A DNA stretch of 64,000 nt from Epsilonproteobacteria bacterium UBA4036 (lineage in GTDB: Bacteria > Campylobacterota > Campylobacteria > Campylobacterales > Arcobacteraceae), in assembly GCA_002382325.1 (NCBI GenBank), contig DGAG01000007.1, positions 186,001 through 250,000 on the forward strand. Direction: 5' to 3'. Shown here piece by piece: positions 28,141 through 36,224 of the stretch. Below the pieces are notes generated by a model that saw only the letters and a program-made list of their open reading frames with translations, searched no databases and was not told where the DNA came from. How positions within the stretch are numbered: the stretch's first letter is position 1; each line of letters begins with the position of its first letter. A program made the position numbers and the translations under genes.

Positions 28141-28863
28141 ATGATAATTATTCCCGCAAGGCTAAATTCAAGCCGATTTGAAAATAAAATTTTAGTTGAT
28201 ATTTTAGGATTGCCCATGGTAATACGAACTGCTAAACAAGTCAGTTCTCTTGATCACGTTGTGATTGCAACGGATTCAAAAGAAGTGGTAGAATTGGCAA
28301 AACAACATGGTATTGATGTGGTTATGACATCACGTGAGCATCAAAGTGGTACAGACAGAATCAATGAAGCTGCTAATATTTTAAATCTATCTTTTGATGA
28401 AATCATCATTAATGTACAAGCCGATGAACCTTTTATTGAGCCTGAGGTCGTACAAAGTGTCATCAATCGAGTCAAACAAATCAAAACAAATCAAGAGAGT
28501 ATTATGATGGTCAGTTGTCATAAAAAGATTAATTCAGAACTCGCAGATGATCCCAATCATGTTAAAGTCTTACTGGACAATAACAACAATGCTATTTACT
28601 TTTCAAGAAGCAAAATTCCTTACCATCGAGATCATTATGAACACTCTTCTTATTTTGGTCATTTAGGGATTTATGGCTTTACAAAAGAATCTTTGAATGC
28701 TTTTTGCACCCTTAAAAGTGCCCCTTTAGAACACATCGAAAAACTTGAACAGTTACGTGCTATTTATTTTGGACACACCATTGCTATGGTGGAAGTGGAG
28801 TCTAAATCGTTTGGGATTGATACGCAAGAAGATTTGAAAAATGCGATTAAACTGTTTGGGTAA
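28141..28863 (+). CDS. kdsB: 3-deoxy-manno-octulosonate cytidylyltransferase
   Basis: 240 residues beginning IIIPARLNSSRFENKIL, with VQADEPFIEPEVV and HLGIYGFTKESL, diagnostic of CMP-KDO synthetase. It activates KDO with CTP for lipopolysaccharide inner-core assembly. It lies 12 bp after the double-PAS kinase. An AT-rich inverted repeat (AATAATAAAT/ATTATTATT, 28865-28884) follows and could act as a weak terminator. Confidence 0.95.
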   Translation: MIIIPARLNSSRFENKILVDILGLPMVIRTAKQVSSLDHVVIATDSKEVVELAKQHGIDVVMTSREHQSGTDRINEAANILNLSFDEIIINVQADEPFIEPEVVQSVINRVKQIKTNQESIMMVSCHKKINSELADDPNHVKVLLDNNNNAIYFSRSKIPYHRDHYEHSSYFGHLGIYGFTKESLNAFCTLKSAPLEHIEKLEQLRAIYFGHTIAMVEVESKSFGIDTQEDLKNAIKLFG

Positions 28864-28918
28864 ATAATAAATTAATTATTATTTATGTAGAATTAAACAT
28901 TATTACAAAAGGTGGTTT

Positions 28919-30544
28919 ATGCTTTATCAACTCGATGATTTTACTGATTTTATTATTCGTTCATCCATTCATCCTGTTTGTTTGGTCAAAAACCAAAAAG
29001 TCATTTTTGCCAATGACTCTTTTTTGAATTTATTGTCTTTTTCTTCTTTAGAAGAGTTGCACGAGGAAAATCTTGATTTTAAAGAACTTTTTTGTCATGG
29101 ATTAAATCATCTTTACAAAGAGTCCAATTATGACTGGTTTGAGAAAATACAAAAAAGTAGTTTTGAGCTTTTTACCTCTTCAAAAAACAAAAAACACACC
29201 CATAAAGTACATCACACTTATTTAGAAAAAGAGTCTCTTTTTTTTATTCAATTTCAAGATATTACCAAAGAGATTGAGCATGAAACAGAGATTAAAACAC
29301 TTTTATATACCGATGATTTAACGAAATTAGAAAATCGAAGTAAATTGATTTATGATTTACGTTATGGTGAAGTAGAGATCCAATCTATTGCCATTATTGA
29401 TATTAATTCGTTTAAAGAAATCAATGATTTTTATGGACATAAAATTGGTGATTTAATTTTAGGCAATGTTGCCAATATTATTTCAGAAGGCATTAAATCT
29501 TTTCCTCATATGAAGCTTTATAAGTTTCCAGCTGATATTTATGCCATTGCCAATTCTCATACCAATAAAGATGAATTTACTCAAATCATTGTTAAAATTA
29601 TTGAACAAATCGATAAACAAGTTTACACTTTTGACCAATATGAAATTGATGTAAGAGTCACTGCTGGTTTGTCTTTTTCAACAAAAAACAATAAACTTAT
29701 TACCGCTGATTTAGCACTGCAAGCAGCCAAAAAAGATCATAAGGATTATTTGGTCTTTTACGATGAATTAGACAATTTAAAAGAGTACCAAAACAATATG
29801 ATTTGGACTAAAAAACTTAAAACAGCGTTAGCAAAAGATAATATTATTGTCTATTATCAACCTTTAATCAACAATAAAACGCTTAAAGTCGATAAATATG
29901 AGTGTTTGGTTAGAATGATTGATGAAGAGAGTATCATTTCACCTTTTTTCTTTTTGGATATTTCAAAAAAATCCAATCAATATCACAAAATCACTCGTTC
30001 AGTTATTCAAAAATCGTTTAAAGAGTTTGAAAATTTGGAGTTTGAATTTAGCATTAATATTTCCTATGAAGATATTGCTAACAATGATTTTTTGGATTTC
30101 ATAAAAGAGATGTTTGCCCTTTATAATGTAAAAAACAAAGTGGTTTTTGAAATTCTTGAAGATGAAGGCATTAAAAACTATACGGTTTTAACCAATTTTG
30201 TCAAAGAGATTAAAAAACTGGGATGTAAAGTCGCCATTGATGATTTTGGCAGCGGATACTCCAACTTTGAACATCTGTTAAAAATGAACGTCGATTATTT
30301 AAAAATTGATGCCTCTTTGGTTAAAAATATTGTAGAAGATGAGAACTCGTATAAGGTGACTAAAACCATTATAGAGTTTGCTAAAAATTTAAATCTCAAA
30401 ACCATTGCAGAGTATGTTGAAAACAAAGATATATTTGATACTATTCGAGATTTGGGTGCTGATTATTCTCAAGGATACTATTTTTCGGCACCTTTGAAAG
30501 TGCCCAATTTATACTGTTGCAAAGATAAGGAATTGTATGATTAA
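28919..30544 (+). CDS. PAS-degenerate GGDEF-EAL protein, likely c-di-GMP phosphodiesterase
   Basis: 541 residues. A PAS-like region (about 15-120) precedes a GGDEF domain whose signature is replaced by FPADIY, so cyclase activity is unlikely. The C-terminal EAL domain keeps catalytic residues: ECLVR at the EAL position, INIS, FEILEDE, IDDFGSGYS, YLKIDASL, AEYVE and SQGYYFS. It should hydrolyse c-di-GMP. Its end overlaps by eight bases the start of a receiver-GGDEF gene of opposite activity. A probable promoter TATGTAGAAT lies at 28884-28893. Confidence 0.9.
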   Translation: MLYQLDDFTDFIIRSSIHPVCLVKNQKVIFANDSFLNLLSFSSLEELHEENLDFKELFCHGLNHLYKESNYDWFEKIQKSSFELFTSSKNKKHTHKVHHTYLEKESLFFIQFQDITKEIEHETEIKTLLYTDDLTKLENRSKLIYDLRYGEVEIQSIAIIDINSFKEINDFYGHKIGDLILGNVANIISEGIKSFPHMKLYKFPADIYAIANSHTNKDEFTQIIVKIIEQIDKQVYTFDQYEIDVRVTAGLSFSTKNNKLITADLALQAAKKDHKDYLVFYDELDNLKEYQNNMIWTKKLKTALAKDNIIVYYQPLINNKTLKVDKYECLVRMIDEESIISPFFFLDISKKSNQYHKITRSVIQKSFKEFENLEFEFSINISYEDIANNDFLDFIKEMFALYNVKNKVVFEILEDEGIKNYTVLTNFVKEIKKLGCKVAIDDFGSGYSNFEHLLKMNVDYLKIDASLVKNIVEDENSYKVTKTIIEFAKNLNLKTIAEYVENKDIFDTIRDLGADYSQGYYFSAPLKVPNLYCCKDKELYD

Positions 30545-31862
30545 TAAAGAGATACTTCAAAACATAAAAGTACTATACGTTGAAGACGAAGTTGAAGTAA
30601 GAAACTTTACTGCTAAAACCATTCAAGCCATTGTTAAAGAGTTGGTTGTGGCTGAAAACGGACAAGATGGCGTAGAAAAATTTAAACAAAATCAAGATAT
30701 TGATTTGATTGTTACAGACATAAATATGCCTAAAATGGGTGGATTAGAGATGTGTGAAGCCATACAAGAAATCAATCCAAATATTCCTATTGTCATAACT
30801 TCAGCACACAATGACCCCGATTTTTTGAAAAAAGCCATTGATATTGGGGTTGATGCTTATGCCATGAAACCCGTGGATTTGTATCAACTCTTAGACTGTA
30901 TGATAAAAGCCATGGAACCTATTTTCTTACGCAAACAATTGGAACAACTTAACTTATCGCTGGAATCAAAAGTGGAAGAAGGGATTAAAAAAATTAAATT
31001 GATTTTAGATGCCCAAGATAATATGGTTATTGTAACCAATGGAATTACCATAAGTCATGTCAACAAACGCTTCTTAGATTTTTTCAATAAGCGTTCTTTA
31101 GAAGAGTATTTGCAAAGCAATCAATGTATTTATACTTCGTTTAAAAAAGAACCCAATTTTTTTCATCAAGAGATGATAAACGGCGATGAATCTTGGATTG
31201 AAAGCATTCAAAAATTACCCGAAATTCAAAGAGTAGTTAAATTGACCAATCAAGAAGGGGAAGACAGAGTTTTTACCGTTAAAATACATCAATATGATCA
31301 AGATGAGACCTATTATGTTATCTCTTTAACGGATATTACGCAAATTAAACAAAAATCAAATTTATTGGAATATCAAGCCAATCACGATGCACTTACAGGT
31401 TTATATAATCGTCAAAAATTTAATGATATTTTTACCAAAGAGATAAGAAGAAGCAGACGATATGCCAATTTTTTATCGGTCATTTTATTTGACATTGATA
31501 ATTTTAAAGCCATCAATGACTCTTATGGACATGATGCGGGAGATGAAGTTCTTAAGAAAATTGCTGACATTATTTCTGTCAATTTACGGCAAACAGACTC
31601 TTTGGTTCGTTGGGGCGGAGAAGAGTTTATTGTTTTGCTTCCTGAAACAGATTTACAAACCGCTTGCAATGTTGCCCAAAAACTGCTTGAAAGTTTAACT
31701 GTTTTGACATTTGATTTTATGCAAGAAAAAATTACTGCCAGTTTTGGTGTGGCAACATTAAATGAAACGGATACGGAATGTACCCTGATTAATCGTGCTG
31801 ATGAAGCTTTATATGAAGCAAAACGAAATGGGAAAAACCAAGTTTTCAAAGAAAAGGTTTAA
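30537..31862 (+). CDS. Receiver-PAS-GGDEF diguanylate cyclase
   Basis: 441 residues. The receiver (1-125) has Asp61 (IVTDINMPKMGG), Ser89 and Lys111. A PAS-like domain lies at about 150-275 and a GGDEF domain at the C-terminus with intact RWGGEEFIVLL and an upstream RQTD inhibitory site (RxxD-x5). It should make c-di-GMP under phosphorylation control. It overlaps the EAL gene, so synthesis and breakdown enzymes are co-expressed. The hairpin at 31847-31871 probably ends the transcript. Confidence 0.92.
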   Translation: MINKEILQNIKVLYVEDEVEVRNFTAKTIQAIVKELVVAENGQDGVEKFKQNQDIDLIVTDINMPKMGGLEMCEAIQEINPNIPIVITSAHNDPDFLKKAIDIGVDAYAMKPVDLYQLLDCMIKAMEPIFLRKQLEQLNLSLESKVEEGIKKIKLILDAQDNMVIVTNGITISHVNKRFLDFFNKRSLEEYLQSNQCIYTSFKKEPNFFHQEMINGDESWIESIQKLPEIQRVVKLTNQEGEDRVFTVKIHQYDQDETYYVISLTDITQIKQKSNLLEYQANHDALTGLYNRQKFNDIFTKEIRRSRRYANFLSVILFDIDNFKAINDSYGHDAGDEVLKKIADIISVNLRQTDSLVRWGGEEFIVLLPETDLQTACNVAQKLLESLTVLTFDFMQEKITASFGVATLNETDTECTLINRADEALYEAKRNGKNQVFKEKV

Positions 31863-31871
31863 TTTTCTTTG
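31847..31871. terminator. Hairpin between convergent diguanylate cyclase and lptB genes
   Basis: CAAAGAAAA and TTTTCTTTG pair as a 9-bp stem around a seven-base loop. It overlaps the end of the GGDEF gene and lies just before the lptB stop. The stem is AT-rich, so efficiency is uncertain; its symmetry could serve both strands. Confidence 0.45.
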
Positions 31872-31875
31872 AGGA

Positions 31876-32598
31876 TTAAAAGGTGAAATTCTCTCCCAAA
31901 TAGTGTTCTCTAACACTTCCATCGGTTTTTATCTCATCGGCATTTCCTGATGCTAACACACTTCCACTTTTCATAACATAAGCACGAGTACAAATTTGAA
32001 GAGTTTCTCTTACGTTATGGTCTGTAATTAATATCCCAATACCTCGTTTTGCTAATTGATGAATAATCTCTTGAATGTCTTTAACCGCAATAGGGTCAAC
32101 CCCAGCAAAGGGTTCATCCAGAAGTAAAAATTTTGGCTGTGAAATCAACGCACGGGCAATTTCTGTTCGACGTCGTTCTCCTCCTGAAAGAGATATTCCT
32201 TTTCGTTGTCGTATGGGTTCAATATTAAAAATAGCCAATAACTCTTCCACTTTTTTATGTTGTTCTAATTTATCTTCATAGACCACTTGGGCAGCTAACA
32301 TTAAGTTATCCTCTACACTTAACTCCTTAAAGATAGAAGATTCTTGAGGTAAATAGCCAATGCCTTTAAGTGCTCGTTTGTGTAAAGGCAATGCGGTAAT
32401 ATTATCTCCATCAAAAAAAACCTCTCCACTTGTGGGTTGAACCAAGCCACATACGGTATAAAAACTGGTGGTTTTCCCTGCTCCATTGGGACCTAAAAGA
32501 CCAACAATTTCACCGCTTCTGACTTCAAGAGTAATGCCATGTAAGATTTGTGTTTTTTTAATGGTTTTGGTAATATTTTTTATCTCTAATTTATGCAT
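31876..32598 (-). CDS. lptB: LPS export ABC transporter ATP-binding protein
   Basis: 240 residues with Walker A GPNGAGKTT, Q-loop PQESSIF, signature LSGGERRR, Walker B FLLLDEPFAG and the LptB-typical segment VDPIAVKDIQEI. It powers extraction of lipopolysaccharide from the inner membrane with LptFG. It overlaps tsaE by eight bases. The rpoN gene that often follows lptB in Proteobacteria is absent; a convergent diguanylate cyclase is there instead. Confidence 0.95.
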   Translation of the reverse strand: MHKLEIKNITKTIKKTQILHGITLEVRSGEIVGLLGPNGAGKTTSFYTVCGLVQPTSGEVFFDGDNITALPLHKRALKGIGYLPQESSIFKELSVEDNLMLAAQVVYEDKLEQHKKVEELLAIFNIEPIRQRKGISLSGGERRRTEIARALISQPKFLLLDEPFAGVDPIAVKDIQEIIHQLAKRGIGILITDHNVRETLQICTRAYVMKSGSVLASGNADEIKTDGSVREHYLGENFTF

Positions 32599-33007
32599 GA
32601 ATGGTATATCGCCTTTTATTATTTAATTTATCAATGGTTATTTTAATAATTTCAAACCCATAGCTTTTTAAAAGTTCTTCTAACGTATCATCGCCCCACT
32701 CGACAAAATGAACACCCTCTTTTTCAAACTCTTCTAACAATCCTAAAGAGATAAATTCTTCAAGTGTTTTATTATAGACATCATAGTGATAAAAATTGTT
32801 TTCATACACATTTTGAATACAAAAAGTAGGTGAAGTAACGTCACTTTGTATGCCATATGATTTTAATAAAGATTGTATTAAAGTCGTTTTTCCACTGGCT
32901 AAATCGCCTTGCAATAATATAACAAGATTTTTATTTTCGATGGCTTGTCTTAAATACTCAACAACTTTACTGATATTATCCAATGATACTTCATACGATT
33001 TAATCAA
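32591..33007 (-). CDS. tsaE: tRNA threonylcarbamoyladenosine biosynthesis ATPase TsaE
   Basis: About 138 residues with the P-loop LQGDLASGKTTLIQ, DVTSPTFCIQN and FVEWGDD, characteristic of TsaE, which cycles the TsaBD complex in t6A37 tRNA modification. A TTG at 33013 lies almost on the AAGG sequence, while the TTG at 33007 has a seven-base spacer, so I choose 33007. It follows trpD closely and overlaps lptB. Confidence 0.9.
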   Translation of the reverse strand: MIKSYEVSLDNISKVVEYLRQAIENKNLVILLQGDLASGKTTLIQSLLKSYGIQSDVTSPTFCIQNVYENNFYHYDVYNKTLEEFISLGLLEEFEKEGVHFVEWGDDTLEELLKSYGFEIIKITIDKLNNKRRYTIHA

Positions 33008-33016
33008 TGTCAAACC

Positions 33017-34000
33017 TTAATTAAATTGATTCGAAACTTCAATAATATGTTGAAGTTTTTTTAACGCAGCACCACTTTGAATCGCCTCTTTTGCCATAAC
33101 AATGCCCTCTTCTGTCGAATGAACTTTTCCATCAACCAATAAAGCAGCCGCTGCATTAATCAGTACAATATCTCGTTTGGCTCCACCTATTGTGTTGTTT
33201 AAAATTCCTTGAGTGATTGCCGCATTTTCTTGAGGAGTACCTCCCATAATTTCACTTTTGGGATATAAATCAAATCCGTATTCTCTTGGGTCTATAATAA
33301 ACTCTCGAATACTTCCATGGTCAACAAAAGCAGCGTAAGTTACATCTGAAACAGAAATTTCATCCATATTATCATTGGAACTCACTACCATAGAGCGTTT
33401 GGCTCCTAAAAGCGCCATGGCTTGAGCAATTTTAGGCACAAAAGATTTATCAAACACACCAATAATTTGCTTATGCACCATAGCCGGATTAGACAATGGT
33501 CCTAAAATATTAAAAATGGTTCGATGAGGAATACTTTTTCGAATGGGCATAATAAATTTCATGGCAGGGTGATGATTTTGAGCAAACATAAAACAAAATC
33601 CTGTTTGTTCCAGCATATGGACTTGATTTTCATTGCTGATGTTCAAATTGACACCCAAATGCTCTAACATATCCGCACTACCACTGTTGCTGGTAATGCT
33701 TCTGTTACCATGTTTAGCCACTTTAGAACCACACGCTGCAATAACAATGGCTACGGTTGTAGAGATGTTAAAGCTGTTACTTTTATCGCCTCCCGTACCA
33801 CAATTGTCAATCAGCTCTTCTTTGAGTGTATATGGAATATTTAATGGGATTAAATGTTCTCTCATGGCACTTGCAGCCGAAGCGATATCTTCAGCGGTTT
33901 CACCGTTTTCATAGAGTTTTATTAAATACTCTCTGACTTCTTCTTCAGGAAGTCGATTTTCAAATATGTCATCAAATTTTAATTTGGTTTTATTAAACAT
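33017..34000 (-). CDS. trpD: Anthranilate phosphoribosyltransferase
   Basis: 327 residues with the PRPP loop DNCGTGGDKSNSFNIST, KHGNRSITSNSGSADMLE and NILGPLSNPA. It joins anthranilate and PRPP in tryptophan synthesis. It is separate from other trp genes; trpB appears 14 kb away on the other strand. It is followed closely by tsaE and lptB. Confidence 0.96.
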   Translation of the reverse strand: MFNKTKLKFDDIFENRLPEEEVREYLIKLYENGETAEDIASAASAMREHLIPLNIPYTLKEELIDNCGTGGDKSNSFNISTTVAIVIAACGSKVAKHGNRSITSNSGSADMLEHLGVNLNISNENQVHMLEQTGFCFMFAQNHHPAMKFIMPIRKSIPHRTIFNILGPLSNPAMVHKQIIGVFDKSFVPKIAQAMALLGAKRSMVVSSNDNMDEISVSDVTYAAFVDHGSIREFIIDPREYGFDLYPKSEIMGGTPQENAAITQGILNNTIGGAKRDIVLINAAAALLVDGKVHSTEEGIVMAKEAIQSGAALKKLQHIIEVSNQFN

Positions 34001-34041
34001 GGTATTTCCTGCTTTAATGTTAAAAAATTGCCGTACAATGT

Positions 34042-34290
34042 TTAATCACACCGTACAACATACTCTTCTTGTTTTGATTTAGGGGTTGATTTGGTTGTGG
34101 GAATTTGCACCACTTTAAATTTTTCACTTTTTTCGAGATATTTAATTTCAATAATATCCCCTATTTTCACCTCTTTGGCTTTTTTGACACTGGCATTGTT
34201 GATAAAAACCACTTTATGTTCAAGCATATCTTCTGCCACGGCTCTTCGTTTCGTAATATTAACGGCATTTAAAAATTTATCGATTCTCAT
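34042..34290 (-). CDS. S4-domain RNA-binding protein (Hsp15/YbcJ-like)
   Basis: 82 residues that are almost entirely an S4 domain: MRIDKFLNAVNITKRRAVAEDMLEHKVVFINN, then KVGD-like KIGDIIEIKY. Such small S4 proteins bind structured RNA, and Hsp15 recycles stalled 50S-tRNA complexes. The exact role here is unknown. It lies upstream of trpD with a 41-bp gap and is divergent from argG. Confidence 0.85.
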   Translation of the reverse strand: MRIDKFLNAVNITKRRAVAEDMLEHKVVFINNASVKKAKEVKIGDIIEIKYLEKSEKFKVVQIPTTKSTPKSKQEEYVVRCD

Positions 34291-34367
34291 AAAGAAGATT
34301 ATAGCTAATTTTAGATAAAATAAGCCTCTTAAAGATTTGAAAACAATTCATAAACAACGGAGAAATG

Positions 34368-35609
34368 ATGAGCAAAAAAGAAGTTAAAAAAGTAGTTCTT
34401 GCCTACAGTGGAGGTTTAGATACTTCAATTATTTTAAAATGGCTTCAAGATGAATATAAAGCTGAAGTCATCACCTTTACAGCTGATTTAGGGCAAGGTG
34501 AAGAAGTTGAACCCGCACGACAAAAAGCATTGGCGTGTGGAATTAAACCTGAAAATATTTTTATTTTAGATATTAAAGAAGAGTTCGTCAAAGAGTACGT
34601 TTTCCCCATGTTTAGAGCCAATGCCATTTATGAAGGTGAATATTTACTAGGAACTTCAATTGCACGACCTTTGATCGCAAAAAAACTGATTGATATTGCC
34701 AACCAAACAGGAGCTGACGCGGTTTCTCATGGGGCTACTGGAAAAGGAAATGATCAAGTGCGATTTGAATTGGGTGCGTTGGCATTACGACCTGATATTA
34801 AAGTAATAGCCCCTTGGAGAGAGTGGGACTTAAACTCACGAGAAAGTTTATTGGAATATGCAAGAACGCATGGTATTGAAATTTCTAAAAAGCACGTAGA
34901 TGAAAACGGTAATCCTAAAGCCAGTCCGTACTCTATGGATGCAAACCTTTTACATATTTCTTATGAAGGATTGCATTTAGAAAACCCCAACAATGAACCC
35001 GAAGAGTCTATGTGGTTATGGACAACTCCTCCTGAAAAAGCACCCGATACACCTGAATATTTGACGTTGACGTATAAAAACGGTGATCCTATTGCAATCA
35101 ATGGTGTAGAAATGTCTCCAGCAACACTTCTTGCAACATTAAACGAATATGGAAATAAACACGGTATCGGACGAGTGGATATTGTAGAAAACCGATATGT
35201 AGGGATGAAAGCACGAGGATGTTATGAAACACCTGGTGGAACAATTATGTTAAAAGCGCATCGAGCCATTGAGTCCATTACTTTAGACAGAGAAGCGGCT
35301 CATTTAAAAGATGAATTGATGCCACGATATGCTAAATTGATTTATCAAGGATACTGGTTCTCTCCAGAGCGTGAAATGTTACAAGCCGCTATTGATGCGA
35401 CGCAACAACACGTAGAAGGAACAGTCAAAGTTAAATTGTATAAAGGCAATGTAACTGTTGTTGGAAGAGATTCGGTCAAATCACTCTACAACGACGCGTA
35501 CTCAACGTTTGAAAAAGATGAAGTCTATAATCAAAAAGATGCCGAAGGGTTTATTCGACTCAATGCACTTCGATTTATCATTGCAGGTCAAGCTCAAAAC
35601 AGAAAATAA
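34368..35609 (+). CDS. argG: Argininosuccinate synthase
   Basis: 413 residues with the P-loop VLAYSGGLDTSI, AVSHGATGKGNDQVRFE and YSMDANLLHISYEG. It joins citrulline and aspartate, using ATP, in arginine synthesis after ArgF. Tandem ATGs occur at 34365 and 34368; GGAG is five bases before the second, so I choose it. A strong hairpin terminator follows directly. Confidence 0.97.
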   Translation: MSKKEVKKVVLAYSGGLDTSIILKWLQDEYKAEVITFTADLGQGEEVEPARQKALACGIKPENIFILDIKEEFVKEYVFPMFRANAIYEGEYLLGTSIARPLIAKKLIDIANQTGADAVSHGATGKGNDQVRFELGALALRPDIKVIAPWREWDLNSRESLLEYARTHGIEISKKHVDENGNPKASPYSMDANLLHISYEGLHLENPNNEPEESMWLWTTPPEKAPDTPEYLTLTYKNGDPIAINGVEMSPATLLATLNEYGNKHGIGRVDIVENRYVGMKARGCYETPGGTIMLKAHRAIESITLDREAAHLKDELMPRYAKLIYQGYWFSPEREMLQAAIDATQQHVEGTVKVKLYKGNVTVVGRDSVKSLYNDAYSTFEKDEVYNQKDAEGFIRLNALRFIIAGQAQNRK

Positions 35610-35611
35610 CT

Positions 35612-35640
35612 AGAAGCAACCCTCTTGGGTTGCTTCTTTT
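35612..35640 (+). terminator. Rho-independent terminator of argG
   Basis: AGAAGCAACCC and GGGTTGCTTCT form an 11-bp perfect stem with a three-base loop, followed by a T tract. It begins two bases after the argG stop codon. This is the clearest intrinsic terminator in the window. Confidence 0.9.
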
Positions 35641-35704
35641 ACGCTCTCATTTTTTTATCATCTTACTTTGCTATAATGTTTTAAAATAAAAGCAAGGAGT
35701 ATGT

Positions 35705-36205
35705 ATGATTCTTAAATTTAAAGAACACTATCCCAAAATCGATGCGACTGCTTGGATTGCACCCAGTGCTGATTTAATTGGCAACATTAAAATCGGAGAA
35801 GACTCTTCGGTATGGTTTGGGTGTGTGTTACGAGCCGATATTAATCAAATCAAAATCGGAAAACGAAGTAATATTCAAGATTTATCCATGATTCATACCG
35901 ATTTTGACACCTCTACGATTATTGGAGATGATGTTACGATTGGGCATAAAGTAATGTTACATGGGTGTACCATTGAAGACGGTTGTTTGATTGGAATGAG
36001 TGCCACTGTTTTAGATAATGCCATTATTGGTAAAGGAAGTATTGTAGGGGCGAACTCATTAGTAACAGCAGGAAAAGTGTTTCCTCCCAAATCATTAATT
36101 ATGGGCAGTCCTGCAAAAGTTATTAGGCAATTAGACGATGAAGATGTTGAAAAACTTATCAAACATGCAGGAAAATATGTCCATTATAAAAATGAGTATT
36201 GTTAG
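35705..36205 (+). CDS. Gamma-class carbonic anhydrase family protein
   Basis: 166 residues of left-handed beta-helix hexapeptide repeats (IGNIKIGEDSSVWFGCVLRAD, IGDDVTIGHKVMLHG). Candidate zinc ligands His64, His81 and His86 are present. Members include CamH-type carbonic anhydrases and YrdA/PaaY; activity cannot be assigned from sequence alone. It is monocistronic, with a hairpin overlapping its end. Confidence 0.88.
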   Translation: MILKFKEHYPKIDATAWIAPSADLIGNIKIGEDSSVWFGCVLRADINQIKIGKRSNIQDLSMIHTDFDTSTIIGDDVTIGHKVMLHGCTIEDGCLIGMSATVLDNAIIGKGSIVGANSLVTAGKVFPPKSLIMGSPAKVIRQLDDEDVEKLIKHAGKYVHYKNEYC

Positions 36206-36222
36206 TATCAAACGATACTAAC
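36201..36222. terminator. Hairpin between convergent carbonic anhydrase and CheW-domain genes
   Basis: GTTAGTATC and GATACTAAC form a perfect 9-bp stem with a four-base loop. It covers the stop codon of the carbonic anhydrase gene and lies just before the stop of the opposing gene, so it may terminate both. Confidence 0.6.
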
Positions 36223-36224
36223 AC

